Assembly (NCBI RefSeq): GCF_044227025.1
Contig: NZ_JBGAFX010000001.1
Coordinates: 310,001-374,000, forward strand
From: Dokdonella_A sp044227025
Lineage (GTDB): Bacteria > Pseudomonadota > Gammaproteobacteria > Xanthomonadales > Rhodanobacteraceae
Direction of reading: 5' to 3'
DNA length: 64,000 nucleotides
Position 1 is the first letter of the stretch. Every line of letters begins with the position of its first letter. A model generated the notes under the pieces. It searched no databases, was not told the DNA's origin, and saw only the letters and a program-made list of their open reading frames with translations. The translations under genes and the position numbers were made by a program. This document shows, piece by piece, positions 17,628 through 26,526 of the stretch.

Positions 17628-18389
17628 TCAGCTCGCCAGTTTCGGATAGCGCGGCGCCAGTCGCCTGACGATCGCGGCACCGGCAAAACACACCGCGATC
17701 GAGACCAGGCTGACCTTTACCAGCGCGAGCCAGTGCGGCCATGCGCCGTGCATGAGGATGCCGCGCGTCGCATCCATGATCTGCGCCACCGGGTTCAGCG
17801 CCAGCCATTCGTTCAACGGCGCCGGCACGTTCGACAGCGAGAACACCACGCCGGACAGGAACATCACGACCGACAGCACCTGCTCGATCACGAAGCGCAC
17901 GTCCGGCAGCAGCGGCACGATCGCCGAAATCATGAAGCCGATGCCGGCGGCGAACACGAACACGACCAGGAACAGCGGCGGCAGCGCGAAATAGGCGAGG
18001 TTCGGCGGATAGCCGCAGCACCAGAGGATCACCAGCAGCAGGGCGAAGATGCACAGGAACTTGACCGTGTCCGACAGCATCGCGACGACCGGAAACACCA
18101 GCGGCGGCAGGCGCACCTGGCGCACCAGCCCGAGGTTGCTCCAGATCGCGTAGCCGCCGTGCGTCATGCACGACTTCATCCACTGCCAGACGGTCAGGCC
18201 GATCAGCAGTTGCGGCACGTAGTCGGGCCCGCCGCTGTGCAGGATCACGTCGAACACGAACCAGAAGGTCGCCATCATCAGCGCCGGTTCGAGCACCCAC
18301 CAGACGAGGCCGAGGTAGCTGCGCGCGGTTTCGGCGCGCAGTTCCGCATAGGTGCTGAACAGGACAAGTTCGATCAGATGGAGGCGCAT
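17628..18389 (-). CDS. wzm: polysaccharide ABC exporter permease (Wzm-like)
   Basis: A 253-residue inner-membrane protein of the ABC-2 type with about six hydrophobic segments (LVWWVLEPALMMATFWFVFD, FLCIFALLLVILWCC, LFLVVFVFAAGIGFMISAIV, VMFLSGVVFSL, VSLVSIAVCFAGAAIV) and the conserved NPVAQIMDATRGILM near the C-terminus. With the adjacent ATPase it forms an exporter for undecaprenyl-linked glycans. The frame is open upstream, but MRLHLIELV is the natural family start. Confidence 0.88.
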   Translation of the reverse strand: MRLHLIELVLFSTYAELRAETARSYLGLVWWVLEPALMMATFWFVFDVILHSGGPDYVPQLLIGLTVWQWMKSCMTHGGYAIWSNLGLVRQVRLPPLVFPVVAMLSDTVKFLCIFALLLVILWCCGYPPNLAYFALPPLFLVVFVFAAGIGFMISAIVPLLPDVRFVIEQVLSVVMFLSGVVFSLSNVPAPLNEWLALNPVAQIMDATRGILMHGAWPHWLALVKVSLVSIAVCFAGAAIVRRLAPRYPKLAS

Positions 18390-18438
18390 CGGCGGATTGG
18401 GTGGAAAGCGCCCGCGAGGATACCGGATTGCGCGGCAA

Positions 18439-19779
18439 TCATCCCGCGCAAAGGCCATCGAGCCAGGGACCGGCGAACGCGAGGAACAGCAACAGCACGG
18501 CGAGCACGGCGCCGATGGCGAGGCGCGGCAGTGTCCGTGCGATCGCCGCGTCTGCGTCGCCGCGCTCGCGCGATGCGCACAGGAAGCTCGCCGCGAAACC
18601 GCACAGGAACGGCAGCAGCGGAAGCAGGAAGCGCGCCTTGACGTGGATCAGCGCGAACAATGCGAGCTGATAGGCGGCGAACAGCGCAACCAGCACGAAC
18701 ATCCGGTCCGGCCGGCGCCGCCAGGCAGCGATGCCGAACGCCGCTGCCGCGAGGATCAGGGCATGCAGCGCATCGTTCGCAACGGACAGGCCACGCGTGA
18801 GCCAGGGTGGCGTGTGGTAGGCCGACAGGTGTCCGGCACACGCGAGGCCGGGCAATTGCGACACCAGTGGCGTCTTGGCGCTGAACAGGCGGAAGTACTG
18901 CCGGCCGAACTGGGAAGCCAGCAGGGGCGCCCCGCCGCGCTCCTCGACCAGCGCGCGCACCTTGTCGAGGTAGATCGCATTGCGCTGTTGCGGCGTCGCC
19001 CCACTGGCAAGGAATTCGGGCAGGGTCACGCCGCCCATGTCTTCGACGTAGTCACTGCGCCAGCGATCGGTGAGGCCGATCCACAGGTTGTAGATCGAGC
19101 TGTCCGCGATCATCGGCTTGCCGTATTCGCGCCAGCCATGCCACAACGCCGGCGCGGTCACGAGGCCGAGGCCGAGCACGAAACCCGCCACGAGGCGCGG
19201 GCCCTGGCGCGGGTTTCCGCGCGGCACGAGCGCGAGCAGGAACGCCGGCCAGAACACCGACAGCAGGCTCTTGGCGAGGATCGCGCCGCCGACCGCCGCG
19301 CCAGCGGCGAATACGCGCTGGCGCGCGAGCAGGCACAACGCCGCGAGCAACAGCGACAGGTGCAGGGTTTCCGGCCACAGCCAGTGGGCGTACGCGGCGA
19401 TCGCCGGGTTCAGCAGGAACAGCGCCGCCGCGCCGTTCGCGGCAGCGACGCTGCCACCGAAACGCCGCCAGAAATCACGCAGCAGGCCGGCGCAGGCGAT
19501 GAACAACGCACTCTGCGCCAGCTGCGCGATCCACACGTGCGCGCCGAACAGCGCGTACAACGCGGCCAGCCACAACGACTGCAACGGCGGCCAGATCGTG
19601 CCCTGCATCCACTCGCCGCCGGCGAGGATCCCCAGCGCGCGCGCCTGGTAGCCCTGCTCGTCGCCGACCAGCGCCTTGGCGCCGCCGCCGTAATACGCCA
19701 GCCACAACGCACCCTGCGACAGCGCGAACAGCGCGAGGAAGAGCGCCAGCCAGCGGCGACGCGCGACGGTCGGCTTCAT
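18439..19779 (-). CDS. GT39-like membrane glycosyltransferase
   Basis: A 446-residue multi-pass protein with roughly ten to twelve hydrophobic segments. The first periplasmic loop carries GDEQGYQARALGIL, matching the Asp-Glu catalytic position of the GT-C (ArnT/PMT, GT39) families, followed by WPPLQSLWLAALYALFG. Such enzymes take a sugar from a polyprenyl-phosphate donor and add it in the periplasm. It sits directly upstream of wzm (49-bp gap) in the same direction, suggesting a periplasmic modification of the same glycan or of lipid A/core. Confidence 0.75.
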   Translation of the reverse strand: MKPTVARRRWLALFLALFALSQGALWLAYYGGGAKALVGDEQGYQARALGILAGGEWMQGTIWPPLQSLWLAALYALFGAHVWIAQLAQSALFIACAGLLRDFWRRFGGSVAAANGAAALFLLNPAIAAYAHWLWPETLHLSLLLAALCLLARQRVFAAGAAVGGAILAKSLLSVFWPAFLLALVPRGNPRQGPRLVAGFVLGLGLVTAPALWHGWREYGKPMIADSSIYNLWIGLTDRWRSDYVEDMGGVTLPEFLASGATPQQRNAIYLDKVRALVEERGGAPLLASQFGRQYFRLFSAKTPLVSQLPGLACAGHLSAYHTPPWLTRGLSVANDALHALILAAAAFGIAAWRRRPDRMFVLVALFAAYQLALFALIHVKARFLLPLLPFLCGFAASFLCASRERGDADAAIARTLPRLAIGAVLAVLLLFLAFAGPWLDGLCAG

Positions 19780-19801
19780 CGCACGCCTTTGCCGTCCAGC
19801 C

Positions 19802-20353
19802 TCAGCTGCTTGCGGATGCCGGCGCCGGGGTCGCCGGCGCGGCGGCCGGCGCGCTGCCGACGGCGCGACGCTTGGGCGGCGCGCGGAACGTCGGAGTGAA
19901 TTTCTCGTGGGCGCCGCTGGTGGTGATGCCTTCGACGTAGTACCAGTATTCCCTGCACGGATCGATCGCGTCGTCGCGATACTCGTACTTGTGCGTCTCG
20001 TCCGAGGTGCCGGCGCCGAGGATCGGCTCCTTGGTCAGCTTGGTGAATTCGCCTTTCTCGCTGTCGCCGCGGAACACGTCGAAACCGAAGTTGTTCTGCT
20101 CGCTCGCGGTGGTCCAGCGCGCAGTGTTGGCGATGCGCTGGTCGGCCGGCAGCTTCGACTGGTCGCCACACTCGCCTTCGGGTATCTCCTTCGCCGGCGC
20201 GGCCGGCGCCGCGTTCTCGCTCGGCTTCGCGGTCGCCTGCGCGTTCGGCGCGGGCGCGGCAGGCGCCTTCGCGGTCGTCGCCGGCTCGGGAGTGGACGGA
20301 CTGCACGCACACAGCGTGGCGGCGATCAGGGTGGCGACGGCGAGCTGGCGCAT
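19802..20353 (-). CDS. putative lipoprotein with low-complexity linker
   Basis: A 183-residue protein whose N-terminus MRQLAVATLIAATLCAC ends in a lipobox-like LCAC (Cys17). An Ala/Pro/Lys-rich linker (about 18-55) follows, then a folded part (about 58-165) with CGDQSKLPADQRIANTARW, GFDVFRGDSEKGEF, and CREYWYYVEGITTSG, a pattern resembling a fibronectin type III-like fold with two cysteines. The tail is Ala/Pro-rich. It lies 22 bp before the GT39-like gene and may be co-transcribed. The function is not recognised. Confidence 0.65.
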   Translation of the reverse strand: MRQLAVATLIAATLCACSPSTPEPATTAKAPAAPAPNAQATAKPSENAAPAAPAKEIPEGECGDQSKLPADQRIANTARWTTASEQNNFGFDVFRGDSEKGEFTKLTKEPILGAGTSDETHKYEYRDDAIDPCREYWYYVEGITTSGAHEKFTPTFRAPPKRRAVGSAPAAAPATPAPASASS

Positions 20354-20413
20354 GGGGACTCCTCGGAATGGCGCGGCTGGACAATGGGCGGCGTCGGCAA
20401 CGATAGTCGGCCC

Positions 20414-21532
20414 ATGTACCCACTGGCAACCGGCCCGCGCCAGGCCCCGACGCGCGCACTCCTGCGGGTGTTGCTTGCGCTGTGCGCCCTGTCCAGCAAC
20501 GCCGCGCGCGCGCTCGACTGGCAGGTCGACGTCACACCCGCGGGCGAACTGTTCCCGGTGCTGCAGTTGTCGCAACCGCCACGCACCGTCGGCGACGGGC
20601 TGGTCAGCGTGCACGTGCGTGCCGAGCACGGCTTGCCGGCACGGCTGCGCCTGCGCATCGAGACACCGGGCCTGCGCGCTCCGGCAAGCGTCGAGGTGAC
20701 GCCGGGCGCAGGCACGACGCGCATCGACCTGCACCCGCGCCTGGACTGGGATGTCGCGGCGTTGCGCGAGCTGCGCTCGCCGCGCCGCCAGACCCTGCTC
20801 GCAACCCTCGTGGCGGACGACGGACGCACCGAAGTGCAGCGGGTCGAGGTTCGCCTGCATGCGCTCGACGATGCCCCGTATTACGTGCGCGAGAGCGGCG
20901 AACGAGTCGATCTCGGATGGGTCTTCGCCGGCTACGTCGATCCGCACGATCCCGCGGTCGATGACGTGCTGGCGATCGCGCGCACGCTCGCTCCGGACTT
21001 CGACAGCGCGCCCGCAGATCGTGCCGCGGACCGCCGCCGCGTCGGCGCGATCTGGGCCGCACTGGAGCAGCACGGCGTGCGCTATGCGGCCGGCGACCCG
21101 GCGCTCAGCCGCGGCCCGACCGTCTGGAGCCAGCGCGTGCGTCCACCCTCGGCGAGCTGGCGGGAACGGCGCGCGAGCTGCATCGATGGCAGCGTGCTGA
21201 TCGCATCGGCGCTCGAACGCATCGGCCTGCGCGCGCTGATCGTGCTCGTGCCCGGCCACGCATTCGTCGGATTCCGCGGCCACGACGGCGCGAGCGAATT
21301 CCTCGAGACGACCCTGCTCGGCACGACAGCGGCGCGCAGCGGGGCCGCTTCCACATCCCGGTACGCGGCCGCACTCGCCGCCGGTCGCGCGCGCTGGCGA
21401 CGGGCCGCGTCGCGCCTCGACGGCCACCACGCGCCCGACTATGCCCTGCTCGATATCGGCAAGGCGCGTGCGTATGGCATCATCGCGATCCCCACGGCGC
21501 CCGGCGTCGGCGGCACCGCCCGCGGCGATTAG
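20414..21532 (+). CDS. exported transglutaminase-like protein
   Basis: A 372-residue protein with a signal peptide near the start (RALLRVLLALCALSSNAARA, cleavage before LDWQV), a beta-sandwich-like N-terminal half, and a transglutaminase-like core: Cys256 in RASCIDGSVLIASALERIGL, His282 in VPGHAFVGF and an acidic residue in FLETTLLG. The Cys-His-acid arrangement suggests an active thiol peptidase or acyltransferase in the periplasm. The ORF extends far upstream, but that part is antisense to the lipoprotein gene, so ATG 20414 is preferred. It is divergent from the lipoprotein gene. Confidence 0.7.
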   Translation: MYPLATGPRQAPTRALLRVLLALCALSSNAARALDWQVDVTPAGELFPVLQLSQPPRTVGDGLVSVHVRAEHGLPARLRLRIETPGLRAPASVEVTPGAGTTRIDLHPRLDWDVAALRELRSPRRQTLLATLVADDGRTEVQRVEVRLHALDDAPYYVRESGERVDLGWVFAGYVDPHDPAVDDVLAIARTLAPDFDSAPADRAADRRRVGAIWAALEQHGVRYAAGDPALSRGPTVWSQRVRPPSASWRERRASCIDGSVLIASALERIGLRALIVLVPGHAFVGFRGHDGASEFLETTLLGTTAARSGAASTSRYAAALAAGRARWRRAASRLDGHHAPDYALLDIGKARAYGIIAIPTAPGVGGTARGD

Positions 21533-21592
21533 CGATGCGGGTCGACGCCGTCACCTGTGCGACGCGGCGACCCGAGCGGATTCTGGTGCAGC

Positions 21593-23149
21593 GTGCAAGT
21601 CGAACCCCAGCGCGATTTTCTCGAACGCGTCAAAACGGAAATCCTCGCGGAGGCAGCGCGCCTGCGCGCGAGTACGCCGCTGCCGCGCGTCGATCCTCCG
21701 GCCGACGAGACGACGTTTGCGGCCCCGGTCATCGACGGCATCGAACGGCAACGGCTCGACTACGCCATCGAGGAACTGACCGGCAGCGACTACGTCGCGT
21801 TCGTCGAGCAGGCATTCCGCGCGGTACTCAAGCGCCCTTCCGACGAAGGCGGCCGCGAGCAGCAGGTGCAACTGCTTGCACAGGGTGCAGCCAAGGCCGA
21901 AGTGCTCGGCAACCTGCGCTGGTCGCCGGAGGGTCGGCGCATCGGCGTGCGCGTGCGCGGCCTGCTGCCGCGCTACGCGTTGGCCAAGCTCGGCCGCGTG
22001 CGCGGCGTCGGCTTCCTCGTGCAATGGGCCCTCGCGTTCGCGGCACTGCCGTTGCTGCTGCGCCACCAGCGCGCCGCCGACACGCAGGCCGCAGCGCGCC
22101 ATGGCAGCCTGCTCGCGCGCATCGACGAGCGCGACGGTGGCGTGCAGCACGAGCTGGCGCGGTTGCGCGCGCAACTCGACCCGGTGCTTGCCGCGCATGG
22201 AGCCGCCATCGCGACCCACGCCGCCGCGCTTGCTGCACGCGACGAATCGCGCCGCGAGCTTGAACAGCGCCTGCAGGCGCAGCAAGGCGAGCACGCCCGG
22301 CTGGTCGATGCGACCTTGCAGGCCACATCCGCACGCCTCGACGGCATGCAGCATCGCGAAGACGGCCTCGGCGAACGCATCCGCCTGATCGACACGGCCT
22401 TGCAGGCCACGCACGCGCGCTTCGAAGACATGCAGCGTCGCGAAGATGCACGCCTCGGCGACATGCAGCGTCGCGACGAGGGTCTTGCCGCCGAGATCGC
22501 CGAGCTGCGCCAGTACGTGCACGCAATGAACCACTGGACAACGACGCTGCAACGCAGCCTCGACGAGCTCGAACAGGTGGCGCAGGATGCGCGCGGCGAA
22601 ACCGACGCGCTGTACGCGGCGATCGCCGCCGAAGGCGCCACTGCACGCGCGGCATCGAATGCGACCGCGGCGGCCGCGTTCGCGCGCGACCTGACGCACG
22701 GCGCGCGCGTGCTGGATCTCGGCAGCGGCGACGGCAGCTGGCTGCGTGCACTGGCCGCGCTCGGCCTTGCCGGCAACGGGGTCGAACCGAATGCGACGCT
22801 CGCGCAGCGGGCGCGCGACGCCGGCGCCGACGTCGCGACCGGTGACGCGTTCGCGCTGCTCGGCCGCGCCGCGGATGCGAGCCTGGACGGTCTCGCGCTC
22901 GATGCCGGCCTGCTCGCACACGACGAATTCGCCGTGCTGGAGTTCTCGCGTCATGCACCGCGCGTGCTGAAGCCGCGGGCGCCGCTGCTGCTGCGCTTCG
23001 ACCTGCCTGCACGCGGCGCGACAGTCGCACCCTTGGCGGACCGCCTCGTGCGTGCGCGCGCGTTGCTGGCGGCGAGCGGGTTTGCCGCGGTCGAGACCCT
23101 CGACGGCACGGGCGCGCCCGGCCTGCTTGCCCGCCGCGGGGAGGGCTGA
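21593..23149 (+). CDS. DUF4214 - coiled-coil - SAM methyltransferase protein
   Basis: About 518 residues from GTG 21593 (QVEPQRDFLERVKTEI); another in-frame GTG lies 12 codons upstream. The N-terminal part has a DUF4214-like stretch (DYVAFVEQAFRAVLKR, LAQGAAKAEVLGNLRWSPEG), then a hydrophobic helix (GVGFLVQWALAFAALPLLLR), and about 200 residues of heptad-like coiled coil with imperfect repeats of LQAT-ARxxxMQxRED. The C-terminal part is a class I methyltransferase (ARVLDLGSGDGSWLRALAAL, VLKPRAPLLLRF). It heads the plus arm of the polysaccharide locus. By analogy with WbdD, a methyl-capping enzyme with a coiled-coil ruler, it could terminate chains; this is inference. Confidence 0.75.
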   Translation: MQVEPQRDFLERVKTEILAEAARLRASTPLPRVDPPADETTFAAPVIDGIERQRLDYAIEELTGSDYVAFVEQAFRAVLKRPSDEGGREQQVQLLAQGAAKAEVLGNLRWSPEGRRIGVRVRGLLPRYALAKLGRVRGVGFLVQWALAFAALPLLLRHQRAADTQAAARHGSLLARIDERDGGVQHELARLRAQLDPVLAAHGAAIATHAAALAARDESRRELEQRLQAQQGEHARLVDATLQATSARLDGMQHREDGLGERIRLIDTALQATHARFEDMQRREDARLGDMQRRDEGLAAEIAELRQYVHAMNHWTTTLQRSLDELEQVAQDARGETDALYAAIAAEGATARAASNATAAAAFARDLTHGARVLDLGSGDGSWLRALAALGLAGNGVEPNATLAQRARDAGADVATGDAFALLGRAADASLDGLALDAGLLAHDEFAVLEFSRHAPRVLKPRAPLLLRFDLPARGATVAPLADRLVRARALLAASGFAAVETLDGTGAPGLLARRGEG

Positions 23150-23168
23150 GGCCTCGGCCCGGTCCCGC

Positions 23169-24254
23169 ATGCGCATCGCCGTCCTCGTACCCGGCCTCGC
23201 CCCGCACGACGCGGTCAGCAACGACGCCCTCGGCATGACGGCGGCCTTGCGCCGGCTCGGCCACGAGGTCGGCGTGTTCGCGCCGCATGCGCGCGGCGTC
23301 GCCGAACCCGCCCTCGCGCCGGACACGATCGAGAACTGGCTGCGCTCGCCTGACGACGTCGTGCTGTACCACTATTGCGTCGGCTGGGATTTTGCGCTCG
23401 CGCTGTTCCGCCGCACGCGCGCACGCCGCATCCTGCGTTACCACAACATCACGCCGCCGGAGTTCTTTGCCGGCTGGTCGCCCGGCTACGAGGCTGCATG
23501 CATCGAAGGGCGCGCGCAGCTCGATGCCTACGCTGCGCTCGGCTGCGAGCTGTACCTGGGTGATTCCCCCTACAACATCGAGGACTTCACGCGCCGCGGT
23601 GTCGACGCTGCGCGGTGCGCGGTGCTCGCACCGTTCCACGAGGTCGAGCAGCTGCTGTCGCTCGCGCCGGACCCCCGTCGCATCCCGGCCGGCAAGCCGC
23701 TGCTGCTGATGATCGGTCGCATCTCGCCGAACAAGGGCTATCTCGAACTCGTCGACGCGCTCGCCGCGGTCGTCGCCGGCGGATTGCCGGACGCGCGCCT
23801 GCTGATGGTCGGCAAGCTCGACCCGAACCTTGCCAGCTACGGCGAGGCGCTGCGCGCGCGCATCGCCGAGCGCGGCATGCAGGCGCACGTGACCTGGCTG
23901 CAGGACGCGAACGGCGCCGAACTGCGCGCGGCCTGTGCGCAGGCGAGCGCGCTCGTGATGCTGAGCCGGCACGAGGGCTTCTGCGTGCCGCTGGTCGAGG
24001 CGATGGCGATCGGCACGCCAGTGATTGCACTCGCCTCCAGTGCGATGCCGTCGACGCTCGGTGACGCCGGACTGCTCTGGCCGGAGGACGCCGACGCCTG
24101 GGTCATCGCCGCGGCGGTGGCGCGCGTGCATGCGGACGCCGCGTTGCGCACGGCACTGCGCGAGCGCGGCCGCCGGCGCTACGCCGACGTGTTCGCGCCG
24201 GAGCGCCTCGTGCAAGGTCTCGCCACGATCCTCGGCGAGCACGGTTTCGCATGA
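23169..24254 (+). CDS. glycosyltransferase family 4 (first of a duplicated pair)
   Basis: A 361-residue GT-B enzyme: MRIAVLVPGLAPHDAVSND at the N-terminus, RYHNITPPEFFAGWSPGY in the acceptor domain, MIGRISPNKGYLELVDAL, and LSRHEGFCVPLVEAMAIGTP as the donor-binding motif. The frame is open upstream, but ATG 23169 gives the family start and lies 19 bp after the methyltransferase stop. Its sequence is clearly paralogous to the next gene, of identical length. Likely adds a hexose in polysaccharide synthesis; the sugar is unknown. Confidence 0.87.
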   Translation: MRIAVLVPGLAPHDAVSNDALGMTAALRRLGHEVGVFAPHARGVAEPALAPDTIENWLRSPDDVVLYHYCVGWDFALALFRRTRARRILRYHNITPPEFFAGWSPGYEAACIEGRAQLDAYAALGCELYLGDSPYNIEDFTRRGVDAARCAVLAPFHEVEQLLSLAPDPRRIPAGKPLLLMIGRISPNKGYLELVDALAAVVAGGLPDARLLMVGKLDPNLASYGEALRARIAERGMQAHVTWLQDANGAELRAACAQASALVMLSRHEGFCVPLVEAMAIGTPVIALASSAMPSTLGDAGLLWPEDADAWVIAAAVARVHADAALRTALRERGRRRYADVFAPERLVQGLATILGEHGFA

Positions 24255-25336
24255 AGGCCGCGATCCTGCTGCCGGTGCTTGCGCGCCACGACGCCGTCGG
24301 CAACGACGCGCTCTCGATGGCACGCATCCTGCGCGAACGCGGCATCGACACGCGCGTATTCTGCGACGTCGCGGTCGGCGTCGAGGAACCGACCTGGCGC
24401 TGCGACGCGTTGCTCGACTTCGCCGGTGGGCCAGGAGACCTTGTCATCTACCACTTTTCGGTCGGCGCACCGGCCGCGCTCGACATCCTGCGACGCGCGC
24501 GCGGCTACCGCGTCGTGCGCTACCACAACATCACCCCACCGGAATTCTTCGTTCCGTATTCGCAAACACACTCAGATGCGTGCCTGGCCGGGCGCGCGGA
24601 GATCGAGCCGGTCGCGCGGCTCGGTTGCGAACGCTACCTTGGCGCTTCGCACTACAACCTCGCCGAGCTCGTCGCGGCCGGCGCTCCGGCCGAACGCGGC
24701 GCGGTGGTCGCACCGTTCCATCGGGTCGACGACCTGATCGCCGCCGAGGCGGATCTCGACCTGCTCGATCGCCTCGGCGACGGCGCGCGCAACGTGCTGA
24801 TGGTCGGCCGCGTGTCGCCTAACAAGGGCCATGTCGAACTGGTCGACGCATTCGCCGCGTATGTCGACGGCTACGGCGATCCCGCCCGACTGATCCTCGT
24901 CGGCAAGTCCGACCCGCGCCTGTCCGGCTACACGGACGCGATCCGCGAGCGCATCGCACACCATCGTCTCGGTGCGCGCGTGCTGTGGCTGGAAGACGTC
25001 AATGAGGCGCGACTGAAGGCGGCCTACCTCGCCAGCCATGCGTTCGTCACGCTCAGCCGCCACGAGGGGTTCTGCGTACCGCTGATCGAGGCGATGGCGC
25101 TCGGCGTGCCGGTCATCGCGCGTGCGACGAGCGCCATCCCGGAGACGACCGGCAACGGCGGTCTCGTCTGGGATACAGCCGATCCGTGGCCGTACGCGGC
25201 GAGCGTCGCGCGCGTCGCAAGCGATCGCGAATGCCGTGGCCCCTTGCTCGATGCCGCCCGCGGACGCTACGACACCGAGTTCGCGCCCGACGTGCTGCGC
25301 GAGCGCTTCCTCGCCGCGCTGGAGCCGCGCTCGTGA
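24251..25336 (+). CDS. glycosyltransferase family 4 (second of a duplicated pair)
   Basis: A 361-residue GT-B enzyme closely similar throughout to its upstream neighbour: ILLPVLARHDAVGNDALSMA, RYHNITPPEFFVPYSQTH, MVGRVSPNKGHVELVDAF, LSRHEGFCVPLIEAMALGVP. Its ATG overlaps the upstream stop by 4 bp. The shared block HNITPPEFF and shared length indicate a tandem duplication followed by divergence, perhaps to make two successive linkages. Confidence 0.87.
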   Translation: MKAAILLPVLARHDAVGNDALSMARILRERGIDTRVFCDVAVGVEEPTWRCDALLDFAGGPGDLVIYHFSVGAPAALDILRRARGYRVVRYHNITPPEFFVPYSQTHSDACLAGRAEIEPVARLGCERYLGASHYNLAELVAAGAPAERGAVVAPFHRVDDLIAAEADLDLLDRLGDGARNVLMVGRVSPNKGHVELVDAFAAYVDGYGDPARLILVGKSDPRLSGYTDAIRERIAHHRLGARVLWLEDVNEARLKAAYLASHAFVTLSRHEGFCVPLIEAMALGVPVIARATSAIPETTGNGGLVWDTADPWPYAASVARVASDRECRGPLLDAARGRYDTEFAPDVLRERFLAALEPRS

Positions 25337-26514
25337 AGCGCGTCGCGATCGTCGTGCCGCGCTGCCACGAAAGCCTCGTCGGCGGCGCCGAGGCGCACGG
25401 GTGGCAGTACGCGACCATGCTCGCCGACGAATACGCCGTCGATCTGCTGACGACGACCGCCAGTGATTACGTGAGCTGGAACAACGACCTGCCCGAGGGC
25501 GACGAACTGCGCGAGGGCGTGCGCATCCGGCGCTTTCGCGTCACCCGCGGGCGCGGCGACTATTTCCACGACCTGCACCGGCGCCTGCTCGCGCACTTCG
25601 CCGCCCGCACCGAGGCACCGCGTGTCGACTGGCCCGAATCGCTGCAGGAGGAGTTCATCCGTGCACAGGGCCCTGTGTGTACGGGGCTCGAGCGGTATCT
25701 GGCCACGCACGGCGACGACTACGCGGCGGTGATCTTCCTGACCTATCTGTATCCGACCACGTACGATGGCTCGCGCGCGTTGCGCCATCGCCGCTGGGGT
25801 CTGGTGCCGACGCTGCACGACGAGCCGCCGGCCTACTTCGACGCGTTCGCGCGGATGGCGCGCCGCGTGCCGCGCTTTCTCTGGAACACGGAGGCGGAAC
25901 GACGCCTCGGCAAGCGCTTGTGGGGCGTCGACGGCGGCGGCATCGTGGCGATGACGGTCTCGACCCAGCGCGTGGCACCGGCCAGCGAGGCGGCCCCGTA
26001 TGTGCTCTACAGCGGCCGCATCGACACGCACAAGGGTTGCGCCATGCTGGTCGAAGCGTTCGAGGCCTACAAGCGCGAACGCCCGTCCGACCTGCAGCTG
26101 GTGTTGACCGGCGCCGATCACATCGGCGTGCGCACTTCGGCCAACGTGCGCTACCTCGGCTTCGTCGACGAAGCGCGCAAGTTCGCGTTGATGGCCGGGG
26201 CACGCGCGTTCGTGCATCCGTCGCCGTACGAGAGCCTGAGCATCGTCGCGCTCGAGGCCATGGCGCAGGGCACCCCGATCGTCGTGAACGGCGCATGCGA
26301 GATCCTCGTCGACCACGTCATGGCAAGCGGCAGCGGCTACGTGTTCCGCGGCGTGGCGGAACTGGCTGGGGCGCTCGACGCCATGCTCACGCTCGATGAC
26401 GCCGCGCGCACGCGACAGGCGTGCGCCGCGCGCGACTACGTGCTGTCGCGCTATGCGCACGACAGCGTGCGCGCTCGCCTGATCGCCACGGTCGAGGCGC
26501 TCGCCGATAACTGA
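25333..26514 (+). CDS. glycosyltransferase family 4
   Basis: A 393-residue GT-B enzyme starting with GTG that overlaps the previous stop (GTGA). Motifs: IVVPRCHESLVGGAEAHGWQ, VLYSGRIDTHKGCAMLVEAF, VRYLGFVDEARKFALMAGA, PSPYESLSIVALEAMAQGTP. It is the last gene of the plus arm and converges with the sensor kinase gene across a 12-bp gap, with no room for a separate terminator. It is not obviously a copy of the two GT4 genes before it. Confidence 0.85.
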   Translation: MKRVAIVVPRCHESLVGGAEAHGWQYATMLADEYAVDLLTTTASDYVSWNNDLPEGDELREGVRIRRFRVTRGRGDYFHDLHRRLLAHFAARTEAPRVDWPESLQEEFIRAQGPVCTGLERYLATHGDDYAAVIFLTYLYPTTYDGSRALRHRRWGLVPTLHDEPPAYFDAFARMARRVPRFLWNTEAERRLGKRLWGVDGGGIVAMTVSTQRVAPASEAAPYVLYSGRIDTHKGCAMLVEAFEAYKRERPSDLQLVLTGADHIGVRTSANVRYLGFVDEARKFALMAGARAFVHPSPYESLSIVALEAMAQGTPIVVNGACEILVDHVMASGSGYVFRGVAELAGALDAMLTLDDAARTRQACAARDYVLSRYAHDSVRARLIATVEALADN

Positions 26515-26526
26515 TGACAATCCGCG

